Positions 36,201 to 51,100 of a stretch of DNA of 64,000 nucleotides are shown piece after piece. Positions within the stretch are counted from its first letter, which is position 1. Every line of letters begins with the position of its first letter. This DNA is from Tetrahymena thermophila SB210 (lineage: Eukaryota > Ciliophora > Oligohymenophorea > Hymenostomatida > Tetrahymenidae). The notes under the pieces are model-generated. The model was not told the origin of the DNA, ran no database searches, and saw nothing but the letters and a program-made list of their open reading frames with translations. The stretch spans positions 1,550,001 to 1,614,000 of the forward strand of contig NW_002476426.1 of assembly GCF_000189635.1 (NCBI RefSeq). The letters run 5' to 3'. The position numbers and the translations under genes are program-made.

Positions 36201-39200
36201 TAGAGTAATAAATAAATAGATAATATTTTTTAAAATAATATTTTGAAAATTTTTCTTTTTTTATAATTAATTATAGGTAAAATTTAAAGCAATAAAATTT
36301 AAACTTGTCTATCGTGTCAAATAAAGGAGATAATACTAACCAAACTTTACACTAAAATTATATGTAAGTAGGAAGTCACCCTGGAAAGATGAGCTCTGGA
36401 TAAACTAGTCTACATAGCTTTATAACAAAAAATAGTAAAGAAACTTCAAATTAAAAAGTACTTTAAGAATCAAATAGAAATCAAATTATTCATTAAAAAT
36501 TTGAGCAATATTTAAATATTTAAAAGAGGCTTTAATTATTATAAGATTAAATGCTACAAAAACAACAACAACAATAATAGCTATAAAACTAAGTAATTAT
36601 CTAAAATTAAGGAGGTAATTAGTAATAATAATAATAACAACAATTAGCACTCTAAAGCGTTGATTAATACTTATATGAAATTTAAAACTAACTTTAAAAT
36701 TAAGAAAACAACTATCATGAAAATACTCAAAATATGTATTATATTTAGCATCCTGAAGAAAGTTAAAATAATAATTTCTAGTCAAGTAATGAGAACTAGC
36801 ACATACCCTCTGAAAGTGATGTGGATCCTAGATTGGTATTGGAATCTTCTTCTTCATCAATAGATTCAGATTACTCTTAGAGAAAAAATATTAAATACCA
36901 GTAACAATAGTAGAACAATATATAATAAAATGTAAATAATATTTATTTATTTTTTTTGTTTTTAATAATAATTTACATTTATAATAAGGGAGCTCCAATT
37001 TAAAATCCTTCTAAACAAAACTACTCTAACAGATACTCTAATTAGGATAGCTAAATCAACTACGAAAATCACTCTTCTAATAGATTGAATGAAGAAGTTA
37101 ATTAAGGAGAATATGAAATAGATAATTAACAAATTCATATTATATCTCCCTTGGAATTTAATAGAGGACCATCAGATGTTTTATCTTCGTAAAATGAATC
37201 TTCTAGAAACTAATAATGGAACCAAAATTTAGTTAGTAAGGATTAAAATATATAATTTAATGGTGAATTTGAACAAGATATGGAAAACTCTTAATCAAAG
37301 CAAATTTCTTCTGTTTCAAATTAGAAAAATCAGAGATCGGATTTCATGTATAACTAAAGCAGCTAAAGCTTCCATGATATCAAAGACAGTTCAAGATAAT
37401 AAATTGGAAATAGTGGAAAAATCGATGATTCTAGTAAATCTAATAAAATATAAAAGAAGCAATACGAATATGAAGATCCAGATTATGATAACGATGATGA
37501 AGAATTGCAACAAATCAAGTAAATTAGAGATATCGAACAACAAGCATTGCTAAATTCTACAAATGCAAATTTAAACAAAACAAATAATGTTTCAATTATT
37601 TCTAATTAGCCATTAATTTTAAATAACAATATAAGTAAAGAGTAAATGCAACAGGCCGCTATGCTTATTTAAAAAGTCTGGAAAGGCTACTACACTAGAA
37701 TTATTCTCGGCTATCGTCTTTAACAGATTTAATAAGAAGAAAATGATGAAAGCTTTGACCTGACCGAAGAGTAAGAAGATGAACTCTTGAAAATGTAGAT
37801 ACTTTAATATTTATAAGAAAGCAATGAATAATGGACTCAAGAAGAATTTGAGGAATATTTCTTAAAGTTCAAGCAAAAAAATGCTATTGAAAAAGAAAAA
37901 AGGAGATAAAAAAAGTAGCTCTAAAAGCAAGCTTAAATGCAACAACAAGCATAACATTATTAATAATCAGCTTCAGCTAAAAAGAGTGTTGTTAATGAAA
38001 GCTAAAATGAGAGATCAGTCAAATAAGAATATGAAAATAAGTTACACGATAGCTCAGAAAATAAACACATTGTTCATTCCTCGAGCTCTTATGATCTTTA
38101 ACACATGGATTCTAGAAAAAAACAAGAGAATTCATCTTAAGAAAATGAAATAGAAAAAATCATTTCAAATTAGCATCACTTACATTTAAACTCTCTTGCT
38201 GATCAAAAGGTTTCAACTTCAAATAAATAAACAGACGAAATACTAAACACTGATGATTTACTCATGGATGAAGAATAGTATATTAAATCAGCACAGAGAT
38301 ATTAATACATTAAAGAAAACTAACCTCATTTGATTGACAATTAAGTTGAAATTAACTATGATGAACTTATGAAGCTAGGTTAAAACCCTTCCAAATTCAG
38401 TCCCGGAGATCATTAAAAAATTTAGCAATAAAAAATGAATATCCCTTTCCATCCAATCGATCCTAGGTATCAAGCCCAGCAAAAAGTAAAATTTTAAATT
38501 ATAATATCAAAATTGATTTAACTCTGTACTTATTTATTTAGGAAATGCAAAAGGTTTAGGAGTAAAATACTTATGAAATGGAAAGCAGTGAGGGTCACCA
38601 ACAATATGATTACGAAGATGATTAAGAATACGAAAATGAAGAAATAGATGATTAACAGATTTTGAATTTTTTGAAACAAGGAATAAATTTGAACCACTTA
38701 GGAGGTAAAGAAACATTTGACATTTAGAATAAAAAGCTAATAATTTAAGATGGAGATGGACTTTATGAATTAGATCTCTCTTAGTTGCCTGGTATTAATA
38801 ATCTCCATTTCAAGGAAGATTAATATGCCTAATCTAACAGAGATTAATAAAAATCTGGATAAAAATACAGTGATATAGAAGACTTAGATTCATATTCTTA
38901 AAGGAACAAATTAAATACAAAAGAAGTAGGTTAAGGCGAGGAGGAATATGTTAATTTTGGTAACGAAGAGGATGAAGACGATGATGACAGAGAACTCGCA
39001 GAAATTAACAACAATATTAAATAAATTGAATCTACCAATAAGGAGAAGGAATTCAATAAGTTGTAAAATATATCCAAGAACAGAAAAGTTAATCTAGGAA
39101 TAGAAATTGATGATGATCCAACTTACAATGATTCAGCTTAAATAAACTTCTTGAATAATAATATTTAAAATTAAGCAGCTAGCAAAAAGAGAGAGTAGTA

Positions 39201-42200
39201 ACAATTACCTAATTAAGCAAATAACCAAAAGAGTGTAAATGGATAATTATATGAGAATTAGTAAGCTGACCAATCTCAGTAATAATCTTCTGCTAAAAGT
39301 AAATATGAGGGTGAAAAAAGTCAAGATCACACAGGAGAAAAAATTAAATAATACAACCACTACATGGAAAATTTGGAATTTTCTGAGAAAAAGGCAGCTT
39401 CTGCTCATCAATAATCTCAGTCTAACGACTATAATAATAGTCATAATCAAGAAGGAGAAGGTGAGGAAGAATTCGAAGAGTACGAAATCGATTTTGAATA
39501 ATTGTTGATGAAGGATAAATACTAAGACGAAGAAGGTAACATTTTCATAATTGAAAACGGAGATAAAATTTATTTGGGGGAAGAAGAAATTGAAGCCTTA
39601 AATGAATATGCTGCTTAATTTATGCAAAGTAAAAGAGTGAAAGAGGATAATTCTTTCGAAAAAGATAATGACGAAGAAGAAGTAGACGAATAAGTTGATT
39701 ATGATGGTTAGCATCATTTAGAAGACTAATATGATGACGAATAATTAGATTAAGAAGAAGAAGATGAAGATATCTATGATAACCATATTTAGAACTAAAT
39801 GAATAATTACCACAATAGGGATCAGTACGACGACGAAGATGACAACCATACTCCTGACGAAGCCTATAATGTAAATAAAACTAATAGTAATAAGATGTAG
39901 CTCAATAGAAACAATTAATTTATTTTATAAAATTATAAAAAATAGGAAGAAACTCTAACTGATTAATAATGCCTATAATAGGAATAACCTGAAGCTAATT
40001 TTAACAAAATCGGCTCCTCTTCTTCTTAAAATAATAAAGAAAAACAAGAATAATAAAATATATAATAATAAGCTAACTAAAAATAAATTAATAATTAAGA
40101 TAATCAAATATAAACAACTTTCAACAATTAAAAAAATTAAAATACAAATATTCACCAAAACGATGATGTCACTGATATTGATTTTATTGCTAAGCAACAA
40201 CAACAACAAAAATCTTTTTAAAATTTTGAAAATAATTCTATACAAACCCATGAAAATATTAATAAAAACTAAACATCTTAACAACGTGATGAGTTATTAA
40301 AAGAGTTTTCTGTTTCTTAGCATAGCGAAAATTAAATTTTTAACAACAGCAATCAAAATTAAAGTATCAACAGCCAAGACAATTTTTAGAATGGCAATAA
40401 CTTAAATAAAACAAATCAAAATAATCTCAATATCTCAAATTAAAATAATTTCAATTTAAATAATTAAAATTTCAATAACTTAATTTAAATTAATCCCAAT
40501 AGTAATAGTTAAAATTCTAATAGTAGAAATTAGAATCTTAATAATAGCAATTAAAATTTTAACAGTCCCTAAAAGAGTTAAACCCAAAATTTCAACAATG
40601 AAATATTAAACAGTGATTTCAAGCAGAATGACTTATCTTAAATTTCATATAATGAATTCAAGTAATTGCAATCAGATTTAAAAACAAAATAGGAATAAAT
40701 AAAATAATGGGCTGACATTGTCAGTATGCTATAAGAATACGATTAGAATAACCCACAGTCTCTCATTGAACAAATAAAGTTAAAATCTTAACAGAACTTC
40801 TAATAGCTGGCTAATGAATTAAAGAATTAAGAGGGATTAGTAAATATTTTCTAATTTTTTAATTTATTTAAAAAAAATATTTCTTAATTATAAATAGAGT
40901 CAATAAATATTAGAAAGCCCTTAACCCTTATTAAAGGAGTAAGAAAAATCACCAATAACTAATGATGATAACTCAAAGAGCTAAAGAAGTGCTAAGAAAA
41001 AACTTGTGATTGACGTAGATAAAATAGAAGATGAATTTCTATAAAAAGTTAGGCAATAAACATTCTCTGCATAAGATATGCATTAACTTAAAAAAGATCA
41101 GAAGACAAAAAGTTAATCTTAACTGGTTTAATCATAAGATCAAGTTATCGAATATGACAGCTAGAGTTCAGAAGATATCACATCAGCATCAAAGCTCAAA
41201 AGAAAATTCATTTAGCAAAGGGGATCTAACATAGACTCACTAATACCTTCTTTCTAATTCTCTTCAAAAACTTTAAAATCAATGGCAACTCCTGGAAAAA
41301 TAAACACTGATTCTGAAGAAAGTAAAAATATACCTAATATAAATACACAATTATTTATTTGTTTATTCAATATTTACTAATTATTAATTTTTAAAAATTT
41401 CTAAGATGAAGATGGAAGCTCTGCTACTGGTAGTCTTTTTGAGGAGGCTCCTTTCCTTGTTTTTTATCAAAAGTACCGTGAAGTAATGAAAACTGATTCT
41501 ATCAATCAGATATTAAAGTTTAGAGAACAAGCTTTAATCAAGAGACACAACATCGAAGAAAAGAATCTGAAAAAGAATCTAGAAATTAATCGCATTTCTC
41601 CCAGAACTTATGACATTAAGAGATTAGAGCTTGAAAAAATGGTCACAAAAGAAAGAGAGTAGATTCATAAAACAAGATAAGATATCGAGAGGACTTGGAA
41701 TCAAACAGCTCAAACTATAGCAAGAACTCAAAGAGATCTCATGTTTTTAAAAAAAGTAAAAGCTAATCAAGAAATGAATCCCACACACACTCATAATCCT
41801 CATTAAATGCTTTTGCTTAATATGAATACTCCACCTCCTTTGTTTACTGAGGGTAATGAGATTTTAAGTTCTCGCAACCCGATGTACAGCAGCTAAAGCT
41901 CCAGTGCTTTTAAATAAAGAAGAGTATTGTTTAAATCAGAAAGTGAAACAGAAACAGAAGGAAGCTGGAAACACTACAATAGAAATATGAGATACAATTT
42001 AAATGATATTAAAACACCTGATAATAACTATAGCCAGAATATAGTTGTGATTGATTCTTATGAGCCAATTGATATTTCTAAAAAAAATAACAATAAATAA
42101 TAAGATAAATCAATAAATTTCTCTAAAACTCTAGGTTCTACAATCACAGGCAGTTTAGATGAGAATAATAGTTAGATAGTTAATACAAATCGTAGTCATG

Positions 42201-45200
42201 CTAAAGTAGAGTAAAATTCTTCAGCTAGATAACGTAGCTCTTCTTTAACTTCTGAAAGGCTAAAAACTGATTAATCTTAAAGAAAATATAGTTCTGAGAA
42301 TTCAGAAGGCGATGCTCACTAAAATAAAAAAAAGGCTGATTTATTAAATTAAGATAAAGATTTGGATTAATATGAAGATGATTTTGATGTTGACATTAAT
42401 GAAGATATTGATTAATCAAGTGACTCTAAAATTCTTTAAAAGAAACTTAAAGAAATGAATATCCAAAATTAATTTGAAGCAGACTTTTAGGATTTATAAA
42501 AAGAGAGAGAAGAATTTGAAGAAAATTATAAAGATTTAGATACAACAGAGAAGAAAAATATTTATGAGAAAACTGATTTTTCTCTGGATGACTAGTAAGT
42601 CAGTTAAGAGATTTTTGATGAAAAAAATATTTACACTTCATCTAGAAAGTTATATGATGTTTTAATCCATAAGCAACCTGAAGAGTATTTTAACTAATTG
42701 CTTTAGTAGACTCCTGCTAATAACGTTTAAGACAGTGCAGATAGCAAACAATTTAGTTAGGAATCCATCTAAGATAGAGCACAAAAATTAGTAAATCATA
42801 CTGACTCAGATGGTACAGATTAATCTAAAGAATTTAATAGCATATCAAGTTCTTAGAAAGAAGCAAATATCATACAAAAGAAATTGTTTAATAAAAATGA
42901 TCAATTTGAGTAGGTAACTGCAAGCTATGATGCACCAGAAGTTGACTTTGAAAACTTAAGTGAAAACAGATCTCTTGATATGAACTCATCTGTTTTCTAA
43001 AAGACACCTGCTCAAATAACTAAAAATAACAAAAACGGTATTAAAGGTATTGGATAACGCAACTATAGAGAATCTCATGAAAATGGAGAATTCAGCTCAG
43101 AGAATATGTTTTGCTCTGCATCAAGCAATCTACAAGGAGTCATACAAGAAAAAAATGCTACTGTTCTTTCTAGCTTAGATTGGGAGGGGTAGCTTAGTGC
43201 GAGATAAAGCGCAGAAGAGAATGATTTAAAGCATTCAGGAAATAAAATATTGTAAAATCAAGCAGCAGGACGAAATCCAAGCACATTTGAAAAGAAAAGT
43301 AACAATAATGCTCCATAAGGCAACAATAATATTTTGATGGCTGAAGAGTTAGATACAAATATTGAACAATATCATTTATAAAACACAAGTTACTAAAACC
43401 AAGTTTAAAATCTCTGTGCTAATTATCATAATAATTACTCTTTAACAGAAAGCATAAACACTTGTTATGGTTAATTAAGTACTAATAGTGCCATTGCATA
43501 ATAAATATAGTAAAGTAATCAGATTCATTCTTCATATAAGTAAATATTCCCTAAATCATCTAATAAATCTTCAGCAGAGAAATTCTCTGATTTTAACTAC
43601 TCTTCTTCAAAAGAATGTACCTTAAACTTTGTTGATGACCAAGATACTGCATAGAAGCAGAAGAGAGACTTGTAAACTTAGAATACTCAATAGTAATAGC
43701 AAAATCAATAAGGATTTATCTACGACATATAAGATGATGATTATGAAATAGATCTTGAATATGAAGCTTCTGCAAACAAATAAAAATCTATTGCCCCTCT
43801 TTAAAAATCAGATAATAAAGGAAAGATCTTAAACACTAAATAAGTTCCTCTCTAAACACCAATCGAAGAAGAAGAACTCACTTAAGGAAAAGATGTAAAT
43901 ATACAAAATTTATCATGCAAATATGACAGTGAAGTCTTTGTTGAAGAATCTGTAGATGATTAAGAAAAAGACATCTTATAGTTTTCAAACCTAATTAATC
44001 CAGTATTTACATAATTTTTTTTTTTTTCATTTATTTTAAATTAAATTTTAATTAATAAATTTAGAATGCTATTTAAAACATGCAGCCTTTGAATACTGTT
44101 GAAGATAGTATCACTGAAGAAAGTGAAATAGCAGAATAAGTTCACATAAAGTAGAGTACTAGTTTACCAAATAGAGAAATAAATGATGATGAACTTCCTT
44201 CATCTTATGTAACTAAAGACTAGTTCGTTGATTCTTAAGAGAACTAAGAAGATTATGATTATGAAGAAAGTGCTTTATCCGTTAATGCATTTAATACTGA
44301 GCTATAGTTAAAAGAATTACAATAAAAAACAGTTAAAAATTAAAACGTAGATTTCCTTTGTGATGATTTGATTAATAGTTTGATGGACGAAGCAACAGAA
44401 GGTAAAGAATTAATTAAAAAATCAAAATTATAAAAAATATTTAAATATAAAAATAGAATTCAGTAAAAATGAAGAAATCAAAAGAAAGTTAAAAAATTGC
44501 TCAGAATATTTCGAAACTCTTTAATGTAAATTTCTTTTTTTTTTCAGTATTTTTTTTTAATTATTTGGAAAAAAATAGCTGAGTAAAATAATTTATAAAA
44601 AGAAGCATAAAAGTATCAAAGCTATTAAGATCAAGAAAATGAAGACGAGGAAGCAATAATCTAAGAAGAATTAAGTAAAAGCTCAAAATATTTAAATATT
44701 TAAACTTAAATAACTTTATATTAATTAGGTATAGCACAAAAAGAATATGGATAACCTTCTTACAGCCTTAAATAAAGATTAAGAGGTATTCAAACTTAAG
44801 TCTCTGCTATTAGGGAATACTTATCTAAGCTTAGTGAATACATAATTGGTAATTAAATTTTTTGATTCTTAATAATTTCATAAATTCCAAATTTTAACTA
44901 GAAAATTATTTGGACACATTTGTGGAGCGTATAAATTATAGTTTGGGTCCTACTGCTATTGAGATGTTAAGATTTTTGCATTTTACTGACTAAAATAATA
45001 GCTTAGATAGCTAATTAGATAACTCTTCGGATTTCTCAATGCAGCATTCAGCTGTACTTATTACAGACTTGTATTCTACTTTTGAAATGCTTCTTCTCGA
45101 GGAAAAGAAATAAAAGAAATAATAGTAAAAGCTTGAAAGAGAATAGAATGAATAGTCAGAAAATTATGTATGTGATGATACAGATGAAGAAGATATTGTT

Positions 45201-45789
45201 CTCTCTGAATAGCACAAAGTTAGTTTGAAAGATATCACTCATATCCACAATAAAGTCATTTTCGATGCATTTAACGAAGCTCTTGATAACCATAGGTTAT
45301 ATGGACTCAAAGGACGTCCATTCCCATGGAAAGTTGATGCTACTAAAATTAATAATGCTCCTATTACCCATGATAAAGTTCCATCAATATTAAGGAAATC
45401 AGTGACTAAAGTTATTGAATGGGCTGAATGCCAATGCGGATTTATATTTGACAGACCAGATGCTTAACTACCTACAAACTAGACTCTGAATGAAGAATAT
45501 ATCTCTAAAATAAAAGAAAAAAGACTAACTGATATGCTACATTCAGAAGTTAAAGAAGCAGAAGAGAAATGGATCATTTATGATGATGAATACACTGAAG
45601 TAATTGATTTTAATTTTCTTTAAATATAACATTTTTAATAAATTTATTTATTTTATATTTTAGATATAAGTTGAAATCTCAGAATTGGTATTTTAAGAAC
45701 TGTTGTTTGAATTCGAAGGCGAGCTAAGTAAAATAAATAATAAAAAATTAGGGCTCGATTAGAATATTAATAATGAAAATAATAATTGA
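33242..45789 (+). CDS. Giant scaffold protein, 3,792 aa, IQ motif and C-terminal DUF4378/TRM-like domain, 18 exons
   Basis: Exons, all phase-consistent: 33242-33354, 33500-33636, 33773-34501, 34561-35052, 35096-35206, 35269-35595, 35652-36204, 36277-36931, 36989-38485, 38542-40839, 40898-41321, 41406-44002, 44065-44401, 44457-44525, 44579-44674, 44729-44848, 44902-45599, 45664-45789 (TGA 45787-45789). Most of the protein is disordered: basic Lys/Ser/Gln N-terminus, acidic Asp/Glu runs near residues 1650-2000, an Asn-rich tract about 2130-2240. An IQ motif (AAMLIQKVWKGYYTR) near residue 1260 predicts calmodulin/centrin binding. Residues about 3520-3785 form an ordered domain with HIHNKVIFDAFNEAL, RPFPW and final VEISELVFQELLFEFE, matching the DUF4378 pattern of plant TRM and CEP350-like centrosome/microtubule scaffolds. 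A basal-body or cortical role is inferred. The 43-base intron at 35053-35095 is the shortest and least certain. Confidence 0.8.
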
Positions 45790-48158
45790 AAAATTCTCAA
45801 ATAATAACAATAATAATAAAATGAAGAAATAAATAAATAAATTGTGAATATTAGTAAATAAATTTAAAATAAAAAATATATAATAAATAATTTTATAAAT
45901 CAATCATCTTTATTATTTTGTTTAATTTTTATATAATAGTTATTTATTAAGCCATGTATGTATGTAAATCAATATTTAATGTATATATTTAGATTTTATT
46001 TTTTATTAATTAATAGCAAAAATATTTTATCAAAATTAATAGATTATTTATTTCCATTTTAATATTTTTTCTTAACTCATAAATTTGTAATTAATTTAAA
46101 ATAAATTTTTGAAATTAACTAGATAAAGTTGTTTAAAGGTGAGGAATTTAGTTGGATTGGAAACCATCTCCATTCTTTATTCAATAAAGTATTAGTGAAA
46201 ATAAATAAATGTATAAATCTTTAATTTAATTTATTCAATAATTTTTTGTAAATTGATTGATAACAATATTTAAAAAATAGAACTTAAGGTTAAATTTATT
46301 AAAAATTTTTATATCATTCACATAAATTAATGAGAAAAAGTCAAAAATCTAATATTGAAGTTCAGTGATATATGATTTAACCCTAATATAAATTTATTAT
46401 TACTAAATATTCTATTAATAAACAGTAGAATAAATAACCTTTAATAGAGTAAGATTTCATTACCAAAATTAAGAGTTTTGATTTACATAAAACAAAGTTT
46501 TTCGGGGGATTTTTTAAATTTTTGATTAAAATATCATAAATTCCTTTAAATTTTCTCAAATTTTCTAAGTATTTAATTACCTTTATTTCTAAGTAAATGA
46601 GATATTAATAAATTTGTGTTTAAACAATTTTTTCAATGATTTCTTCGATTTTTCAAAAATTAGCCAAAATGTTTAAAATTTAACTATTTTTTTTTTTTAC
46701 ATTAGCATTTATCTAAATTTGTTTTAATTAAATATTAATTAGATTAGCCTATCCAAAATTAAAAAAGTGTTTTTTTTTAATACAATCTAATTTTAATTAT
46801 TTTGATATATAAACTATGATTAACATACTTAGGAATATAAATAATAGATTTTAAGTCCACTCATATTTCCCTAAAACCTAAAAGTTTGAAAAATCAACCA
46901 ATAATTAAATAAAAAATTAAAACATTTAAAAATATTATGGATGATAAAAAGTGTCTAAAATAGATTCTTTTATTTCAGTATTAGCAGATTTTTAAGCGAG
47001 AAAATAAAAAACAATCATGTAAAATATAGATATAATACTATTGATTTTAAAAATGATCTTATCAAATTATAATTTGTTTTATAGGAAAATTTTTAATATT
47101 AAAGTAACTACATTATACCATCATAAAGCCATACAAGTATTTTTTTATTATTTGCTTAATTATTTATATTTATCAGGACATACTAAATTCCAATCTATCA
47201 TTTATAATTTTATTCAATTTTAGATTTTATTTAAAACAAAATTCTAGCTAGATTTTATTGTGCTTTCAGATAAAAATATTCTTGTGGAGTTATGGAAGTG
47301 CAAATTAATATCTAAAGTATTTAATATAAATGTTTTATCATTAGAAAAATATTGTCCCAAATTTATTACATTTCATAGATCAATTTTTATTATATTTTTA
47401 TCCAATATAATTTTTTACAAGCCCAGCTATTAAATGCTTTAGGTATTTTAAATGAAAAAATAAAAATATTTAATTGATTAAAAAAATATTCTGTAATTGT
47501 TCTATTAATCAAAAAAATAAAAATTACAATTTCTTGCTTCAAGTGGATGTTAAAATTTTTTGAATTATTAAATTTAATAAGAGGTATTTCTAGTTAATTA
47601 AGGATAATTTACAATTATTATATATTTTATGATTATTAAAAATTGAAAATTAAATTGTAAAATAAAATAAAAAATTAATTACATTTTTTATTTCATGTTA
47701 ACTGATTTGATTTTGACAAAATCTTTAATTAAAAAATAATTTTATTTTGTAATTAAAAGTAAAAATAACTCTAAATTATATTTATTTTATTATAGATAGG
47801 TAAATTTATTTATATTATTTAAAACAAAAGAGATAAATAAATATTTAAGCTTGAAATGTAATAATTATCAAAAAAAAAAAAATTGATTTATATGAATAAA
47901 TAACAAATAATACTAATTTAAAAATTATGAAAATTAAAAAAAACATTTGAATTATAGAAATATGGTATAAAAGAATTTATTTTTAATAAGAGTTTAGCAT
48001 AGTAAATGTGTCTGCCTTAGTTATACCAAAGATAAAGTAATGGGTTAAAATGAATAGTTATGTAAGTAAATAATTTATTCTTATTTTATTTAAATATAAC
48101 TTAATTTATTTGTTTATTTATTTATTTTTATACAGCTGCTTAGGTTATTTATAAAGAT
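45790..48158. other. Intergenic between convergent genes
   Basis: 3' flanks of the giant gene and SPEF2. AT-rich throughout, with no frame of protein-like composition and no RNA gene recognised over 2.4 kb. Confidence 0.6.
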
Positions 48159-51100
48159 TCAAGAAAGAAGTAAATCTGTATATGTAGTTATTTGTTCGTT
48201 TTCTCTTAACTATATATAATGACTAGCAGAAATAGTTTGAATAAAACTATCAATATCTATAAAATCCTAATTAATTATAATATAATTATAAATGAAATAA
48301 CATTTTGTCAGATTTAATTAATTAATTACTGTTTCTAGGTCTTTATGGATATAGAAAAGAAGTTCTTTGATATATCTAGGGCGATCGAATAAATATGTAT
48401 CTATTAATTTTTATTTATTAACATAATTATTACAAAGTAGTAAATAAATAAATTAAATAAATCTTTACCTATTTCTAATTTGCATGATTCTATTTCATCG
48501 AACCAAGATTCGGTGTTTATGAATTGAGCCTTTTCAATCATATCATCTCCTGAAGAGTTTAATTTAAGTTTTTCGAAGTAACCTTCTTCTTCTGTTTGGG
48601 TAGGAATGTGAGAGCCTGATAAGCAAATATATGTACAAATATCTTTACTGTTAATGTACCCAGTTATGTTTGGATCAAGATTTTAAATTAACTTTTAATA
48701 AGTTTTTATTGTGTTATTCCTCCAAAATTCAGGTAGATCCCATTTACTAATTTAGTTTAGCTATGATTTATAAAAATAATAATTATTTTTAAAAATTAAT
48801 GTTTGTGAGCAAGATCTTAATTAAATTATTTACTGTTTTTCTTGTTAAGAGTTGCAATAAAGCACGAGACTCTATTTAGTTATTTTCGTTAGTTATGCTC
48901 TTTAGTTCTTCTATGATGATGTAAAGTTATGAAATAGAAAATTTGTTTTCGTACAATGGTTCTTTGGCAGGTAAAATTATTGGCTATTTATTTATTTGTT
49001 TTTTTGAAATAATTTAGTTTTGTTTTGTTCTTTATAAAAATAGAATTTTACTGGAGGTGTTAGGAAATTGAGGATTTCATGAGAAATCACAATATCGACA
49101 AAATTGAGTTGAATTTCTTTTTGGATCTTTTTCTCTTCTTCAATATATTCACGGAAGATAGCGTCCATCTGATTTACAGCATCGTTTTCAACTTTAAAGG
49201 TATAGTCTATCCAGTCTTAAAGCTTTCCATAAAGGAGCTATGATTGAGCTTTCATTAATTTTAATTTGCTCAAAGCAAAATCCTTAATTACTTAAACTCT
49301 GTATCTAAAAATAGCCTTTTCCATATTTATTGCTTCCTTTTATTCTTTTTCTATAGGAGTAAGTTCTTTCTTTTCTTCTACTTCCTCTACAGCATTTTTA
49401 CCACCCTTTTTGACTGGTGGTTTCTTATCATCCTTTTTAGGAGGAGCTTTAGCTGCTCCCTTTTTAGCACCAGGTTTTTCTTCTACTTCTTCTTCTCCTT
49501 GATGAAGCTTTAATGTTAAATCAACAAGCTTTTCTAATCTAGGGAAGTTATTATTCTCTTCGATAGGAGGTAAACTTTCTTAATTTTATACTATATCGTT
49601 TTTAAAGTATTCAGGTATTTCTTATAACTCTCCTCCTTAAATAAGTACGTAGTAATCGTTAATTATTTACTAGCAGCTGAAGCTTCTACTTAGTTCAGCT
49701 TAAAGTAATTATTAAATTAAAAGCATAAACTTTTCAATTTCTTTTTCGATCCAGCCAGATTTAATGATTTGATTACGCTCTTCAGATGCTTCGTCACGCC
49801 TATTTTATTTTAGATATTTTTAGTTTAAACAAACTCGAAAAACAAAAAGCAATCATAATTGCTGCAAATAAATTTACTTAGCTTCTATAATATCATACAA
49901 TTGATCATGAAGATCTTCAACTCTTTAATGAAGCTCTTCCTTTGTTTAATCTTCTTCACACATATCAGGGTTAAGCTCAACGAACTTATTATATTCTTAT
50001 TGGAACTACCTCATTAGCATCTGTAGATTAAAATTTGATAAATACCGTTAAATTTATTCAAAAAAATGTAAATTTTTACGAATTTCTAATCAGGTCTTTA
50101 AATGAGTTCTAAAAACCTCTTTTGGATATCATGGAATCTTAAAAGAATAGACTGTTTTTACTCTCTTAAGTTGTAGAACACAAATTTGCTTGAATTAATA
50201 TAGATGTCTTGAGTATTTTTCCACAAATTGACAAGGTTTTTAAGGGCAGTAGGATTAATTTTTATACTTGCTGAGAAATTTTAAAGATCTTGTAAAATTT
50301 CTTCTCTTGTTGTGAAAAGCCACTAATTATTTATTAAAAACTCGTTCAAAAAAAATAAAAAAATAAATTTAAATTTGATACTTTTGCTTCGTTTTCTTTT
50401 TTTATTCTTGCAATTTCTTCATCTTGTTTTTTTCTTTCTTCGATGCTATCGAGTTTATTCTGAATAGCTTCATATTTTTGCTCTTTAGCTATTAATACCC
50501 TATCAATAATTTAATCTACTTAGTAAAAAACTTCATCGATCTTATCTTTTCCATTGACTTCTTGCCATACTATTTAATAATCTTATTATACATTGTATTT
50601 GGATTTTTAAGGAACTAATTAATTTTATGTTTCCCCATTCTCAACTTATTCTTCTGGTTGAGAATCTTACACATTTTATGCATTTTCTTCTAAATTCTAA
50701 TTCATAGATCCTGCTTAGTGCTAATTGTTAACCTATTCATTATTCTCTAAAGTTCCTTATCTACTGTCAGACTATTACTAATCTGATAAAGGGTGTTCTT
50801 CTTCATTCAAAGTTCTAATCTCAAATTTATTTCCAAACATACTATACCATTCCTTGAGCTACTTAAAATTATTATCTAATTCACAGTTTTTATCAACTAT
50901 AGCTAATTCAGAAGTGCCATATTCTCTTATTTATTCAAGACGTTCAATTAGAGGAGCATTATCAACAGGAGGAGGATTGTCATCCAAATGAAAATTTTGT
51001 TTAGTTAAAGGATCATATCTCCTTCCAAGTGCTCTGCGAAGACTTTCTTTTTTATCAATGTCTATATAGATGACCAAATCTAATCCAGGTTTAATTAATT

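Noticed and set aside
47041-47223. Hydrophobic plus-strand frame in the SPEF2 3' flank
   Set aside because: It lacks an ATG start and has the Phe/Leu/Tyr/Asn-only composition expected from random AT-rich DNA.
48040-48395. Apparent small plus-strand gene with an intron (MGQNEQLSAQVIYKDSRKK)
   Set aside because: The region is the last two exons of SPEF2 on the minus strand, which join in phase and end in TGA 48161-48159; the plus-strand reading is a shadow.
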